64,000 nt of DNA, from the NCBI RefSeq assembly GCF_014803385.1, contig NZ_JACYFC010000001.1:62001-126000 (forward strand), in the 5' to 3' direction. Under the pieces are notes generated by a model. That model had not been told where the DNA came from and searched no databases. It saw only the letters and a list, made by a program, of their open reading frames with translations. The translations under genes were made by a program, and so were the position numbers. Shown in pieces: positions 46,992 through 56,234 of this stretch (within the stretch, counting starts at the first letter, position 1; the number at the start of each line of letters is the position of its first letter). The DNA is from Marinomonas colpomeniae (lineage in GTDB: Bacteria; Pseudomonadota; Gammaproteobacteria; Pseudomonadales; Marinomonadaceae).

Positions 46992-47663
46992 TTAATCAAA
47001 AACTAATGACTCTAGTTCCACATAATCGTGTACGACTACGTCAGCCCCTCTGTCTATCAATTCTTGGCTGGAAAATTCACCGATTAATCCTACTGTAAAA
47101 CACCCTGCGGCTTTTGCCGAGCTGATACCATTAGGTGAATCTTCAATAACCAAGCAGCGAGCTGCTTGAAGGTTAGACTGTGTCATGCATACTAAATAAG
47201 GCGCTGGGTGGGGCTTATGTTGACTTACGTCATCGCAGGTTATGTAGCCTTTGAAGTCATTAATTAGTTCATACCTTTCAATAAAACAATTCATTTGCTT
47301 TCGAATTGAAGACGTCACCACGTAACAAGGCTTATACTGATTGAGTTTTCGAATGAACGGAATGGCACCTTCTATTGGTTTAATATGGTTTATTTCTTGT
47401 TCAAATAGTTGCCGTTTTAATGCCAGTAAAGTATTTGCACCCTGTTGGCTCAGGTTTGCAAAAAAGTCGAAAAAATCGACTTCTGGGCTGCCTTGGAACG
47501 ACATTACCTGAGCATTGTCGTATGCAATATTAAAAGCATCTAACGCGGCTTTTTTAGTACTAACATGTAATGCTTCTGAATTTGCGATGACACCATCAAA
47601 ATCGAATAAAATAGCATCGTAATCGACGAAGCTTATTTTCTCTGTAGGTCCGTATTTAGACAA
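46992..47663 (-). CDS. HAD-superfamily phosphatase (beta-phosphoglucomutase-like)
   Basis: A 223-aa haloacid dehalogenase-type hydrolase. Motif I is FDFDGVIANS, motif II VVTSSI, motif III in HKPHPAPYL, and motif IV VIEDSPNGISSAKAAG. This subgroup contains sugar phosphatases and mutases. The start is probably TTG 47663: GAGGAG lies 6 nt before it, inside the 3' end of the ABC ATPase gene, giving an 8-nt overlap. The frame also has ATG 47681. Last gene of an ABC importer operon, so it may dephosphorylate the imported compound. Not a PhnX-type motif I. Confidence 0.86.
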   Translation of the reverse strand: MSKYGPTEKISFVDYDAILFDFDGVIANSEALHVSTKKAALDAFNIAYDNAQVMSFQGSPEVDFFDFFANLSQQGANTLLALKRQLFEQEINHIKPIEGAIPFIRKLNQYKPCYVVTSSIRKQMNCFIERYELINDFKGYITCDDVSQHKPHPAPYLVCMTQSNLQAARCLVIEDSPNGISSAKAAGCFTVGLIGEFSSQELIDRGADVVVHDYVELESLVFD

Positions 47664-48726
47664 TGGAAACTCCTCTTGCATCAATACTAACAAAAGCTTC
47701 GCTTTGATTGGCAAGCGGTTCGTCAAAGCTATAATCGATCATAAACAGTGACTCACCCCATGATGTGCTGAGTTGATATTCTGTATGACTACCGAGGTAA
47801 ACAGATTTTTTTACAGTGACTGGAAAGCAGATATCTGAAGTGCTTTCTGTACTGACAAACTTCAACGCATTAGGACGGATAAATACATCGTATTTTCCTG
47901 CTGGCTTGTTACCTTGATAAGCGAATATAGACTGTTCCGCTATTTTGAATAAACTATCGTTTTCATCTTTTACAAGCTCACCAGTGAGCTTGTTGGCATC
48001 TCCAATAAATTGTGCGACGAAAGCATTAGTCGGGCGTTTGTATAAGTTTTCAGGACTACCAATTTGGCTAATATTGCCATCGTTCATAACGATAATATCG
48101 TCAGAAATGGCCAATGCTTCTTCTTGGTCATGCGTAACATAAATGGCTGTTACTCCGATCTCCTGTTGTAAGTCTCGAATGTCCTGTCTTACTTGGCGAC
48201 GTAATTTGGCATCTAGGTTTGACAATGGCTCATCAAATAAAAGCACATCGGGTTGAATTACAATTGATCGAGCAATAGCAACCCTTTGTTGTTGACCGCC
48301 GGATAGTTCGCTAGGGAAGCGTTCTTTTAAGTGTGATAGACCGACTGTTGCTAAAGCTTTTTCTGCTTTTTCAAGCATTTCTAGTTTTTTAGACTTGTGA
48401 TTACTGAGGCCATAACAAACATTTTGAAGTACGGTCATATGCGGGAACAGAGCATAGGACTGAAAGACCATACCGACATTACGTCCTGAAGCTGATACTT
48501 TACTGACGTCTTTACCGCTAATATAAATCTCACCAGAGGTAGGGAGCTCTAACCCCGCTATCATCCGTAACGTAGTGGTTTTACCACAACCAGAAGGACC
48601 GAGTAGGGTAACCAGTTTCCCTGAATCTACTTGAAAGTTAATCGACTTAACGACTTGTGTATCGCCAAAAGCTTTAACGACATTTTTAAATATTACTGAA
48701 GAATTTTGAGACATATTAATACCCAA
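47656..48726 (-). CDS. ABC transporter ATP-binding protein (FbpC/PotA type)
   Basis: A 356-aa ATPase: Walker A GPSGCGKTT near residue 40, signature LSGGQQQRVAIARS near 140, Walker B LLFDEPLSNLD, and a C-terminal TOBE-like domain from about 285. Energises the two-domain permease encoded 21 nt upstream. ATPases of this class serve ferric iron, sulfate, spermidine, hexose-phosphate and phosphonate importers. Its 3' end overlaps the HAD gene. Confidence 0.93.
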   Translation of the reverse strand: MGINMSQNSSVIFKNVVKAFGDTQVVKSINFQVDSGKLVTLLGPSGCGKTTTLRMIAGLELPTSGEIYISGKDVSKVSASGRNVGMVFQSYALFPHMTVLQNVCYGLSNHKSKKLEMLEKAEKALATVGLSHLKERFPSELSGGQQQRVAIARSIVIQPDVLLFDEPLSNLDAKLRRQVRQDIRDLQQEIGVTAIYVTHDQEEALAISDDIIVMNDGNISQIGSPENLYKRPTNAFVAQFIGDANKLTGELVKDENDSLFKIAEQSIFAYQGNKPAGKYDVFIRPNALKFVSTESTSDICFPVTVKKSVYLGSHTEYQLSTSWGESLFMIDYSFDEPLANQSEAFVSIDARGVSIV

Positions 48727-48747
48727 CTATTTTTATTTTTGAATAAG

Positions 48748-50943
48748 TTATTTTTGAGCTCTTAAAAAGACTTTTCGATCGCCTATTAATAGTTTCATTA
48801 ACAAAATAGCGACGCTCATAATAACGATCAGAGCAGTTGCATAGGCAATGGCAACACCAAAGCGGTTACTTTCAACCAAGCCTATGATGTAGGCTGATGA
48901 AAGGTTGTAGTCTGCACTGACCAGGAAGATGACAGCACTGACGCTGGTAATTGATCGAATGAAACTGTAAATCATCGATGAGACAATCGCTTGTTTGATC
49001 AACGGGAAGATAATGCGTCTTAAGGTAGTAAAGCCTGTTGCCCCTAAGGTTATTGAAGCCTCATCTAAGCCTTTGTCTAATTGTGATAGAGACGCAATAC
49101 CAGAACGCACACCGACTGACATATTTCTAAATACGAAACACAAGACAATGATCATACCTGTGTAGGTCAGATCGATTGGCGCTTGATTAAACGCAATAAC
49201 ATATGAGACACCAATAACAATGCCTGGGATGGCGAAACTGAGCATAGTGCCAAATTCGAAGTATGCTTTGCCGGGAAAGTCGACACGGGATAATAAATAA
49301 CCTGTTAATAACCCAAGAAAAGACGTCAATGGCATAGCAATAATTGCGAGTAATAGGGTAGTAAAGAGAGAGTCCCAAGCAACGCCTGATGCCATCATGG
49401 AGTTATTAACAAATTCTATCCTGAAGGCTTCTGCGTAATGAGTAAGAGAGAAGGAATTATCTACCCCCCAAGTCTCTACAAAACCACCTAACAAAATCAT
49501 TACATAAACGGTGAAAGTGAATGCCACCCAAGGTAATGCGGTACCTAAAGATAAGAATTTAACTAACTTTGGCAAGGGGCCATAACTACCGCCATCGCCT
49601 TTACCCGTTACTGTGGTGTAGTTGGTTTTGCCTACCCACCTTTTCTGGATGAAAAACGTGGTGAGTGTGAAGATCAACAGCACAATAGCAAGTGTTGCGG
49701 CTTTTCCATCATCAGCAGAGGCGCCGGCAATGGCAAAAAATATTTGAGCGGAAAGAACTTGGTAGTCCCCACCTAGTACCAAGGCGTTGCCAAGATCAGC
49801 CATACTTTCAATGAAGCCTAATAAAAAGGCATTGGCCAACCCAGGTCTCATTAGCGGTAATGAAATAGTGAAAAAAGTCTTGGTTGGACTTGCTCCTAAT
49901 GTTTGAGAAGCTTCTTCCATGGAAGGACTGACACCTTCTACTACGCCAATTAAAACCAAGAAGGCAATCGGTGTATAAGACAGTGTTTGTGCTAACCAAA
50001 GTCCCCAAAAACCGTAAATCCAACCACCCAGTTCCACCTCAAAAAAAGCGTTTAACCATTCGGTAAATGTACCTGATGCGCCGAGTAATAGGATCAATGC
50101 CATACCGACTACAAAAGGTGGTGTGATCATGGGCAGAATGCTAAAGAAGCTTAGGAATTTTTTTCCAATAAAGTTCGTACGAGTCACGATTAGAGCAAAA
50201 GCCAAACCTAATAACGTAGTACTAATGCCTGTCATTATGGCTAAAAATAACGTTGACCAAGCGACTCCACAAATTGAACTTGCATTGGGTCCGCAATCCA
50301 GCCCCCATAAATTAACAATCGCGAAGCGATCGAAAAATGCTTGAAAAGAGTAGCCTGCGTCCTCAATAAGGAATGCTCTGATTAGAATATTTAAGACTGG
50401 AAAGGCAACAAACACTACGACTAAAAAGATGATGAGAATCAAGCAAGAAGTAGCAAATATATCGCCTTTCATAAATCCACGATAAGCCAAACCGTTGGCA
50501 ATCATAAAGAGAAAGCTAATGACTAATAATAATGTGCCTGCACCCGCACCAAACTGGTAAGAATCTTCGGGTAATAAAGATACTAACCAGTCAAAATTGA
50601 CACCAAAGTCACCCACTAAGAAAGCTTGAATTAAGGTGAAAGACAGTCCTGCTAAGCCATAATAAAGCTGTCTGTTAAGCAACCCTTGCTGTTTGATAGA
50701 ATCCGAAAATTTGGTACTGGCCATATAATCGAAAGTGTAAAGTACAAAAGGAACGAGGGGCAAAATAAGCCAATATTTTTCTAGGTGAAATAACTGACTA
50801 ATTAATGGCGCACTTTCCTCTATCAAAAAAAAATTGAATGCCAGCCATTGGAAAGTCCAAAAATTTCCATCAACTCGATACCAAGGCATTAATAGAATGG
50901 CAACAAGGCCGAATATTAATGTGTTTCGGTGAAATTGGTTCAC
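48748..50943 (-). CDS. ABC transporter permease, fused two-domain (FbpB/AfuB type)
   Basis: A 731-aa inner membrane protein with two BPD_transp_1 units. EAA loops appear at about residue 345 (EEASQTLGASPTKTFFTISLPLM in part) and about 640 (DEASITLGATGFTTLRRIIFPLI in part), each with the EA---G signature. Additional N-terminal helices (about 1-170) precede the first unit. Fused permeases of this sort pair with ferric, hexose-phosphate and 2-aminoethylphosphonate binding proteins. A stem-loop separates it from the binding protein gene upstream. Confidence 0.92.
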   Translation of the reverse strand: MNQFHRNTLIFGLVAILLMPWYRVDGNFWTFQWLAFNFFLIEESAPLISQLFHLEKYWLILPLVPFVLYTFDYMASTKFSDSIKQQGLLNRQLYYGLAGLSFTLIQAFLVGDFGVNFDWLVSLLPEDSYQFGAGAGTLLLVISFLFMIANGLAYRGFMKGDIFATSCLILIIFLVVVFVAFPVLNILIRAFLIEDAGYSFQAFFDRFAIVNLWGLDCGPNASSICGVAWSTLFLAIMTGISTTLLGLAFALIVTRTNFIGKKFLSFFSILPMITPPFVVGMALILLLGASGTFTEWLNAFFEVELGGWIYGFWGLWLAQTLSYTPIAFLVLIGVVEGVSPSMEEASQTLGASPTKTFFTISLPLMRPGLANAFLLGFIESMADLGNALVLGGDYQVLSAQIFFAIAGASADDGKAATLAIVLLIFTLTTFFIQKRWVGKTNYTTVTGKGDGGSYGPLPKLVKFLSLGTALPWVAFTFTVYVMILLGGFVETWGVDNSFSLTHYAEAFRIEFVNNSMMASGVAWDSLFTTLLLAIIAMPLTSFLGLLTGYLLSRVDFPGKAYFEFGTMLSFAIPGIVIGVSYVIAFNQAPIDLTYTGMIIVLCFVFRNMSVGVRSGIASLSQLDKGLDEASITLGATGFTTLRRIIFPLIKQAIVSSMIYSFIRSITSVSAVIFLVSADYNLSSAYIIGLVESNRFGVAIAYATALIVIMSVAILLMKLLIGDRKVFLRAQK

Positions 50944-51040
50944 AGGTAAATTCTCCTAAACGAGTACGTCTAGTGCAATTGAAAATATCAGATATAGCGA
51001 GCTATGCCAGCTATGTATCTAGAATATGGAGCGGAAAGGT

Positions 51041-51075
51041 AAGTTCAAACACAGTTCTAAACCGTGTTTGAACTT
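51041..51075. repeat. Intercistronic stem-loop after the binding-protein gene
   Basis: Perfect 12-bp stem (51041-51052 with 51064-51075), 11-nt loop, starting 10 nt after the binding protein stop. The T-run is only on the opposite strand, so on the operon mRNA it is a hairpin without U-tract. It probably protects the receptor message from 3' decay, giving more receptor than permease. Confidence 0.7.
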
Positions 51076-51084
51076 CTTTTTTAT

Positions 51085-52257
51085 TTATCTTGCAAGAGGG
51101 AATATTTCATTGGTCCATTTCTGGATTATGTCATTCTTATAAGACTTGGTTGCAAAGCGTGAATCAGAAGCAATTAGTTTAGCTTCTTTTAGCTTCTCAG
51201 AACCTTTAGGTGCTGCTGCATTTGCATTAGATGGGAACTGTAAAGAGCCAACAGTCGCTAAAAGTTCTTGAGTTTCTTTCTCATATAAAAACGTCGTGAA
51301 AGCTTCTGCGGCCATACGGTTTGGCGCACCACGGACAATGCCTACAGGGCCGACTTCGTAAAGTGTACCTTCACAAGGGACAACCAATTCAATTGGAAAA
51401 CCTTGATCGACTAGATCGACGATATCATGACCAAACCCGATACCGATTAAAGTCTCGCCTGATGCAGCCATTTTTACACCTTTAGAGCCTGATTTGGTAT
51501 ATTGACTGACGTTTTGATGAATTTTAGTAACCGCATCCCAGCCTTTGTCTAAATCACCATCAAAAGCTTGTAACAAAGTGGCTGCAAATTTATATGCGGT
51601 ACCAGAAGTATTCCAATTAGCCACAACAATTTGGCCTTTATATTCTGCTTTTTCTAGATCTTTCCAACACATGGGCTTTGAAATATTACGTTTTTTAAGT
51701 AGCTCAGTATTAACACCTAACCCTAAAACCCCCATATACAAGGCACCAAGACGGTTACCGCTTTCTAAGGTCAGATTAGAAGCCCAAGGGCGTATGGATT
51801 CATTAAGAGGGTACTTATGCTTGGCAAAAAGATCGTCTTGAAGTGCTGTTTTATAAGGGTCATCTGTACCATAGAAAGCAAGATCTACCTTAGACTTATA
51901 AACTTGTTCTTTACAGCTTTCTAAAGCATCATCTGCGAAAGATTTACATTTACGTTTTGCCGCACGTGAAGACTTTTCTAATTCGCCTTTAATTCTCGAC
52001 ATCATTTCGCTAGTACTTAAGCGAATAAACTTAGCTTCAAACTCATTGTTTCCATTGATTTGAGCAACCTTACGGTTAAAATCATCAATTACTACTGCAC
52101 AAGCTGCTGATTCAGCACCACAGTAAGTAACTAGATTACCTTTAATTCCTTTGAGATACTGATGATTTGTAGAGTCTGCATGAGCAGTACCTAAAAAGAC
52201 GCTGGTGGATAAACCTAAAACAGCAGGGATAAAGAAAGATTTTTTTAAAATATTCAT
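51085..52257 (-). CDS. ABC transporter periplasmic substrate-binding protein (AfuA/FbpA-like)
   Basis: A 390-aa precursor with a signal peptide (1-27, cleavage AHA-D). The two-lobe fold of the ferric/hexose-phosphate class is seen in LVTYCGAESAACA near the start, MGVLGLGVNTELLKKRN and the hinge-side PMCWKDLEKAEYKGQIVVAN with SGTAYKF. Ferric-binding tyrosines in pairs are not evident, so an anionic organic ligand is more likely. First gene of the importer operon, divergent from the response regulator. Confidence 0.88.
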   Translation of the reverse strand: MNILKKSFFIPAVLGLSTSVFLGTAHADSTNHQYLKGIKGNLVTYCGAESAACAVVIDDFNRKVAQINGNNEFEAKFIRLSTSEMMSRIKGELEKSSRAAKRKCKSFADDALESCKEQVYKSKVDLAFYGTDDPYKTALQDDLFAKHKYPLNESIRPWASNLTLESGNRLGALYMGVLGLGVNTELLKKRNISKPMCWKDLEKAEYKGQIVVANWNTSGTAYKFAATLLQAFDGDLDKGWDAVTKIHQNVSQYTKSGSKGVKMAASGETLIGIGFGHDIVDLVDQGFPIELVVPCEGTLYEVGPVGIVRGAPNRMAAEAFTTFLYEKETQELLATVGSLQFPSNANAAAPKGSEKLKEAKLIASDSRFATKSYKNDIIQKWTNEIFPLAR

Positions 52258-52370
52258 TGGAATTCCTATTTTTTATTATTGTGTCCTATTTATGTTGTTA
52301 CTAGTGAGGGATATATTCAATTGGTTTTATATTATATATATTTTATAGACTAATAATAAATGTTATGTAT

Positions 52371-52386
52371 TTGTAATTTTTGTAAT
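52371..52386. promoter_or_regulatory. Direct TTGTAAT repeats before the response regulator
   Basis: TTGTAAT at 52371-52377 and again at 52380-52386, 9 bp apart, in the divergent gap between the importer and regulator genes. OmpR-family regulators bind such closely spaced direct repeats, so this is a candidate site. Period is slightly short and the region is AT-rich, so chance is possible. Confidence 0.3.
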
Positions 52387-52465
52387 ATAAGTAACACTTA
52401 TGCGTATAAATAAAATGTAATATGATGAATGTATAAGATGATGTGTTTTAAAAAATAGGTTTTCT

Positions 52466-53209
52466 ATGAAAAGAATAAAAATATTAGTTGTAGATGACGA
52501 TAGTGAAATTTTGAGGTTTTTAACAGATTTTTTACAAGAGAATGAATTTGAAACCTTCTCACAAAATAATGGAGAAAATGTCTTAGAGGAAATTGAGAAG
52601 AATGAAATTGATTTGCTTATTATAGATTTGAAACTCGCTGGCATGAATGGTTTAGACATATCGAAAAAGGTAGCTGCTAGGTATGATATTCCCATTATTA
52701 TGATTTCTGGTGTCAATGATGATATCGAAAAAATTGTTGGTTTAGAGTCAGGCTTAGACGATTTTATTGATAAGCCTTTTAATCCTAGGTTGCTTTTGGC
52801 TCGAATACGATCTAGGTTAAGACGATCAAATATCACCCAAAAAGATCAAAATATCGATCAAGAGCCACTTAGAGAAGTAATAAACTCAGATTTGAGTTTT
52901 GGTGACTTCTTTTTAAATTCTAAACGATGCACCTTGTATCGTGAGTCGGAGGGCTTCATTGAGCTGACCAATACGGAGTTTAGGCTGCTTGAATATTTTG
53001 TAAAACACGCTGGTCAAATTATTTCAAGGCAAGATCTATCCGATGAGCTTGGATTAGAGTCCAGTTCATATATGATGAGAAGCATTGATGTACTAATTCT
53101 TCGATTAAGACGAAAAATCGAATTGATTCCATCTAAACCAAAATACTTACAAACAAGACGGAATCGTGGTTATATGTTTGTAATTGAGTCTGAAAATAAA
53201 AATGAATAG
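52466..53209 (+). CDS. OmpR-family response regulator
   Basis: A 247-aa two-component regulator. The receiver domain has the acidic pocket DDD at 10-12, phosphoacceptor Asp54 in IIDLKLAGMNG, and conserved Lys in DKPFNPRLL. The C-terminal winged helix (145-245) contains LTNTEFRLLEYF and SYMMRSIDVLILRLRRKIE. Sequence is noticeably AT-rich. It overlaps the sensor kinase gene by 8 nt and lies divergent to the ABC importer, its likely target. Confidence 0.94.
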   Translation: MKRIKILVVDDDSEILRFLTDFLQENEFETFSQNNGENVLEEIEKNEIDLLIIDLKLAGMNGLDISKKVAARYDIPIIMISGVNDDIEKIVGLESGLDDFIDKPFNPRLLLARIRSRLRRSNITQKDQNIDQEPLREVINSDLSFGDFFLNSKRCTLYRESEGFIELTNTEFRLLEYFVKHAGQIISRQDLSDELGLESSSYMMRSIDVLILRLRRKIELIPSKPKYLQTRRNRGYMFVIESENKNE

Positions 53210-55133
53210 TATTAATTTCTTAAAAAATAAAACAATTATTTTATGTGTCCTTTTTTTATTTTGTTTGTCATTTCTATTTTTTTATTTCAATAACATGCAA
53301 AAAAATAATGAAATATTAATTCAAAATCAAAAAAACAGTGAACACCTTTTTCATTCAATAAATTTAATAAAAATATCTCAAACTTTAATAGGACTCGATA
53401 AACAGCGTTCATTTAATGTGTTTTCTTATGAATACGAGAGAATTTTACAAAGTTATAAATTTGTTCAATTAGGCTTATATGAATCTGGTGCTTTAGAATA
53501 TGCACTTGAAGTAAGCGATATTGTAAATCAATTGGAAAGCTTTAATAAAAAAGCCAATTCTAGGAATGATTATAACTATCGAAAAAACAACTTAAGAGTG
53601 ATTATCTTTAATGGAATGGACCTGAATGAGAGGACCGAACGTGCTTACTTGTGGAAGCTCTTGTCTTCGGCGATTGAGGCAAAGAACCTACTGGAATTAG
53701 GAGAGCTTTATAGAGAATTTTTGAATGTATTAAACATGGTTTCTATTGATAGTGATGATGCTGAAAGTAAAAAAATAAAAAGTGTCTCTTTTGGCTCTCT
53801 CAATGCTTTTTCTACAATAGAGAAAATAATTTCTTTAAATATCGTGCTCAATAAAAATATAGAAGAAATAAAACTAAAAACTGATAACTTATCTAATAAA
53901 ATCGTCAAAAAACTTTCTGAAAAACAACAAGGCATACCGTCGAGCAGTCCTCGTACCTTCTATGTTCTACTGATATTTACGATTACATTATTGTCTGTAC
54001 TTCTGGCAGTGTGTAGCTCTTATGTGATTCGACAAAATAGAAAAATCTTGTTGTCACTGTCAGATTCTGCTGATCTTGAATCTGTTTCTTCAAAAAATAC
54101 CATTCTTAATGAAAAAGGGCTGCTTTTATACGGCAAAGCTATTCCTCATATTGTGCGAGAGAATAATGCTTCATTTATATTGGTTGATAATAATGATCTG
54201 CCATTGTACTTCTCACGTTTGTTTTATGAACAAAATGAAGCGTCGTTTTTAACGTTAAAAGGTAAGCCTTCGATGGGCTGTTTGAATTATTCTATACAAG
54301 ATGAACATTGTTTTTTGTCGATTGGGGCACTTGATAGTTCTGGTGTTGTGGATAGTCCAAATACTAGGGTTACGGCCGAAATTGAAACTATCAAGAAATT
54401 AGATGGTGATCATAAGTTGATTTTCATTAAGTCAGAAACCGAAGAAAAAAATAAGCAAGATGAAAGACTCGACTCTTTTGCTATAGTATCTGGTGCTGTC
54501 GCGCATGATATCAATAACATGATCAGTGTTATTGTAAGTTCTCTAAGTATATTACGAGACTCTAAGTCTTTTAATGTTGGCGATGGTAGTAAGGTGATAG
54601 ACAGAGCCTTATTTTCAGCAGATAAAAGCATTAGCCTAATTGACCGACTGTTAACTTTTTCTCGCTGCAAAAAACTCTCACCTGAATTGGTTAATGTGAA
54701 CGAGTTGTTAGAAGGCCTCTATGAGGTGATTTGTTTTGCAACGGATGAAAAAATTGATGTGCAATTAATTTTGAGTGATAGGCCTTTGTACATCTATATC
54801 GATGCAGGTCAGCTTGAAGCAAGCATTATTAATTTATGCATTAATTCAAGCAATGCTATTCAAAATGGAGGAAAAATAACCATCACTTCTCTGGTAAATG
54901 CGTCAGATAGAGTAACCATTATGGTGAAAGATAATGGTCATGGAATACCTAAAAATATTCAAGGGAGAGTGTTTGAACCTTTTTTTACAGGTCGCAAAAA
55001 AGGCGAAGGGCATGGTCTTGGGCTGAGTATGGTGCATGGTTTTGTAAAGCAAAGTGGCGGTTTGATTTTTTTAGAAAGCAAAGTTGGCAGTGGTACTAAA
55101 GTTTCTATTAGTTTTTCACCTAAAAAAATCTAA
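53202..55133 (+). CDS. Sensor histidine kinase
   Basis: A 643-aa membrane kinase. TM1 is at 11-29, a mostly helical periplasmic part at 30-253, TM2 at 254-275, a PAS-sized cytoplasmic linker at about 300-410, the phosphoacceptor His435 in GAVAHDINNM, and a HATPase domain with INLCINSSNAIQ, DNGHGIP and GHGLGLSMV. The H-box is of the HDxNN type seen in NtrB- and PgtB-like kinases. ATG 53202 overlaps the regulator stop by 8 nt; the upstream in-frame TTG is less likely. The gene is strikingly AT-rich. Confidence 0.93.
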   Translation: MNSINFLKNKTIILCVLFLFCLSFLFFYFNNMQKNNEILIQNQKNSEHLFHSINLIKISQTLIGLDKQRSFNVFSYEYERILQSYKFVQLGLYESGALEYALEVSDIVNQLESFNKKANSRNDYNYRKNNLRVIIFNGMDLNERTERAYLWKLLSSAIEAKNLLELGELYREFLNVLNMVSIDSDDAESKKIKSVSFGSLNAFSTIEKIISLNIVLNKNIEEIKLKTDNLSNKIVKKLSEKQQGIPSSSPRTFYVLLIFTITLLSVLLAVCSSYVIRQNRKILLSLSDSADLESVSSKNTILNEKGLLLYGKAIPHIVRENNASFILVDNNDLPLYFSRLFYEQNEASFLTLKGKPSMGCLNYSIQDEHCFLSIGALDSSGVVDSPNTRVTAEIETIKKLDGDHKLIFIKSETEEKNKQDERLDSFAIVSGAVAHDINNMISVIVSSLSILRDSKSFNVGDGSKVIDRALFSADKSISLIDRLLTFSRCKKLSPELVNVNELLEGLYEVICFATDEKIDVQLILSDRPLYIYIDAGQLEASIINLCINSSNAIQNGGKITITSLVNASDRVTIMVKDNGHGIPKNIQGRVFEPFFTGRKKGEGHGLGLSMVHGFVKQSGGLIFLESKVGSGTKVSISFSPKKI

Positions 55134-55141
55134 GGGTAATT

Positions 55142-56143
55142 ATGATCAAGCAATTATTTATATCACTTAGTTTCCTTTTTATGTCGAGTTTGACTTTTGC
55201 TCAAGACACCGTTTTAAAAGTATATTGTAGTGTAGAGCCAGTAAGTTGTGCTTGGCTAAACTCACAAATGTTACAGGTTTTTAATATATCTAGTCAGATG
55301 GAAGTGAAAAGTTCTGGCGATGTACTTCGTTTACTCGAAGAAGGTAACAAAGAAGGTTTTGACTTATGGTGGGGAGGAACAGGAGATACCCATCTTAAAG
55401 CGGCAGAAAGTGATCTATTGATGCCTATTAAGCTTACCAATATGGCTGACCAATTGTTTTGGTCTAGAAATATTCTGAATATATCAGGTCAGCGTAGTAT
55501 CGGTATTTATGCTGGAGTATTGGGTATTATTGTTAATAAGAAGGTGTTGTCTGATTTAAGTTTAGATGTCCCTCAGTGTTGGTCAGACCTTGGTGATCCA
55601 AGGTATAAAAGTCAAATCATTATTGGTGATCCTAATTTGTCAGGTACGGCGTATACTTTTTTAAGTACCTTGTTACAGATATACAAAGGAGAAAAGGCAC
55701 GACCGATGATTTCGGATATAAAACAGAATATTCGTCTCACAACATCAAGTGGTTATAAGGCATTAGCCCCACTTATTAGCGGCGAAAATTCCATTTCTAT
55801 TGTATTTATTCACGATGCAGTCCCTATGCTGGAATATAATGACGATTTAGCTGTGGTGATACCTTGTGAAGGAACTGGTTATGAAATTGGAGCAGCTAGT
55901 ATTCTAAAGAAATCTTCTAATCATACTGCCGCTCAACAGTTTATTGAGTTTAGTACACATCCTGAGATTCAGGATAGTTTGGCAACTGATATTGGTTTAC
56001 AAATTTATTCGAATATCAACACGATTAAATCAAGAGCGTATTTTGATAATAGGTACTTTAATCTGATCAATTACGATTTTTTCACCTATTCGCGTCCAGA
56101 CACCCGAAAACGCGTATTAGATTTATGGAATGAGTTGGATTAA
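55142..56143 (+). CDS. Periplasmic binding protein, probable sensor subunit of the kinase
   Basis: A 333-aa precursor with signal peptide (1-20, cleavage TFA-Q). It belongs to the same binding-protein class as the importer receptor at 51.1 kb (shared YCS-EPVSCAWL start, AGVLGIIVNKKVLSDL, SGTAYTFLSTLL, VIPCEGTGYEIGAA). It starts 8 nt after the kinase stop, so it is made with the kinase and not with the permease. HptA and PgtC occupy this place in other systems, where they pass ligand occupancy to the kinase. I infer the same role here. Confidence 0.85.
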   Translation: MIKQLFISLSFLFMSSLTFAQDTVLKVYCSVEPVSCAWLNSQMLQVFNISSQMEVKSSGDVLRLLEEGNKEGFDLWWGGTGDTHLKAAESDLLMPIKLTNMADQLFWSRNILNISGQRSIGIYAGVLGIIVNKKVLSDLSLDVPQCWSDLGDPRYKSQIIIGDPNLSGTAYTFLSTLLQIYKGEKARPMISDIKQNIRLTTSSGYKALAPLISGENSISIVFIHDAVPMLEYNDDLAVVIPCEGTGYEIGAASILKKSSNHTAAQQFIEFSTHPEIQDSLATDIGLQIYSNINTIKSRAYFDNRYFNLINYDFFTYSRPDTRKRVLDLWNELD

Positions 56144-56234
56144 TTACTTTCTTTCCATGATTTTTTTACTCCTATTAAAGGGTCCTTGTGTATTTTAAAA
56201 TGGCATCGTTTTTATTTGTCGATAGACATTTTTC

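Noticed and set aside
46992-47663. HAD gene as phosphonoacetaldehyde hydrolase (PhnX) in a phosphonate operon
   Set aside because: Motif I is FDFDGVIANS, not the PhnX-type FDWAGT, and no PhnW aminotransferase is nearby.
51085-52257. Ferric iron (FbpA) specificity for the ABC receptor
   Set aside because: The family includes hexose-phosphate and phosphonate binders, no clear tyrosine pair is visible, and the HAD gene argues for an organic phosphate; left open.
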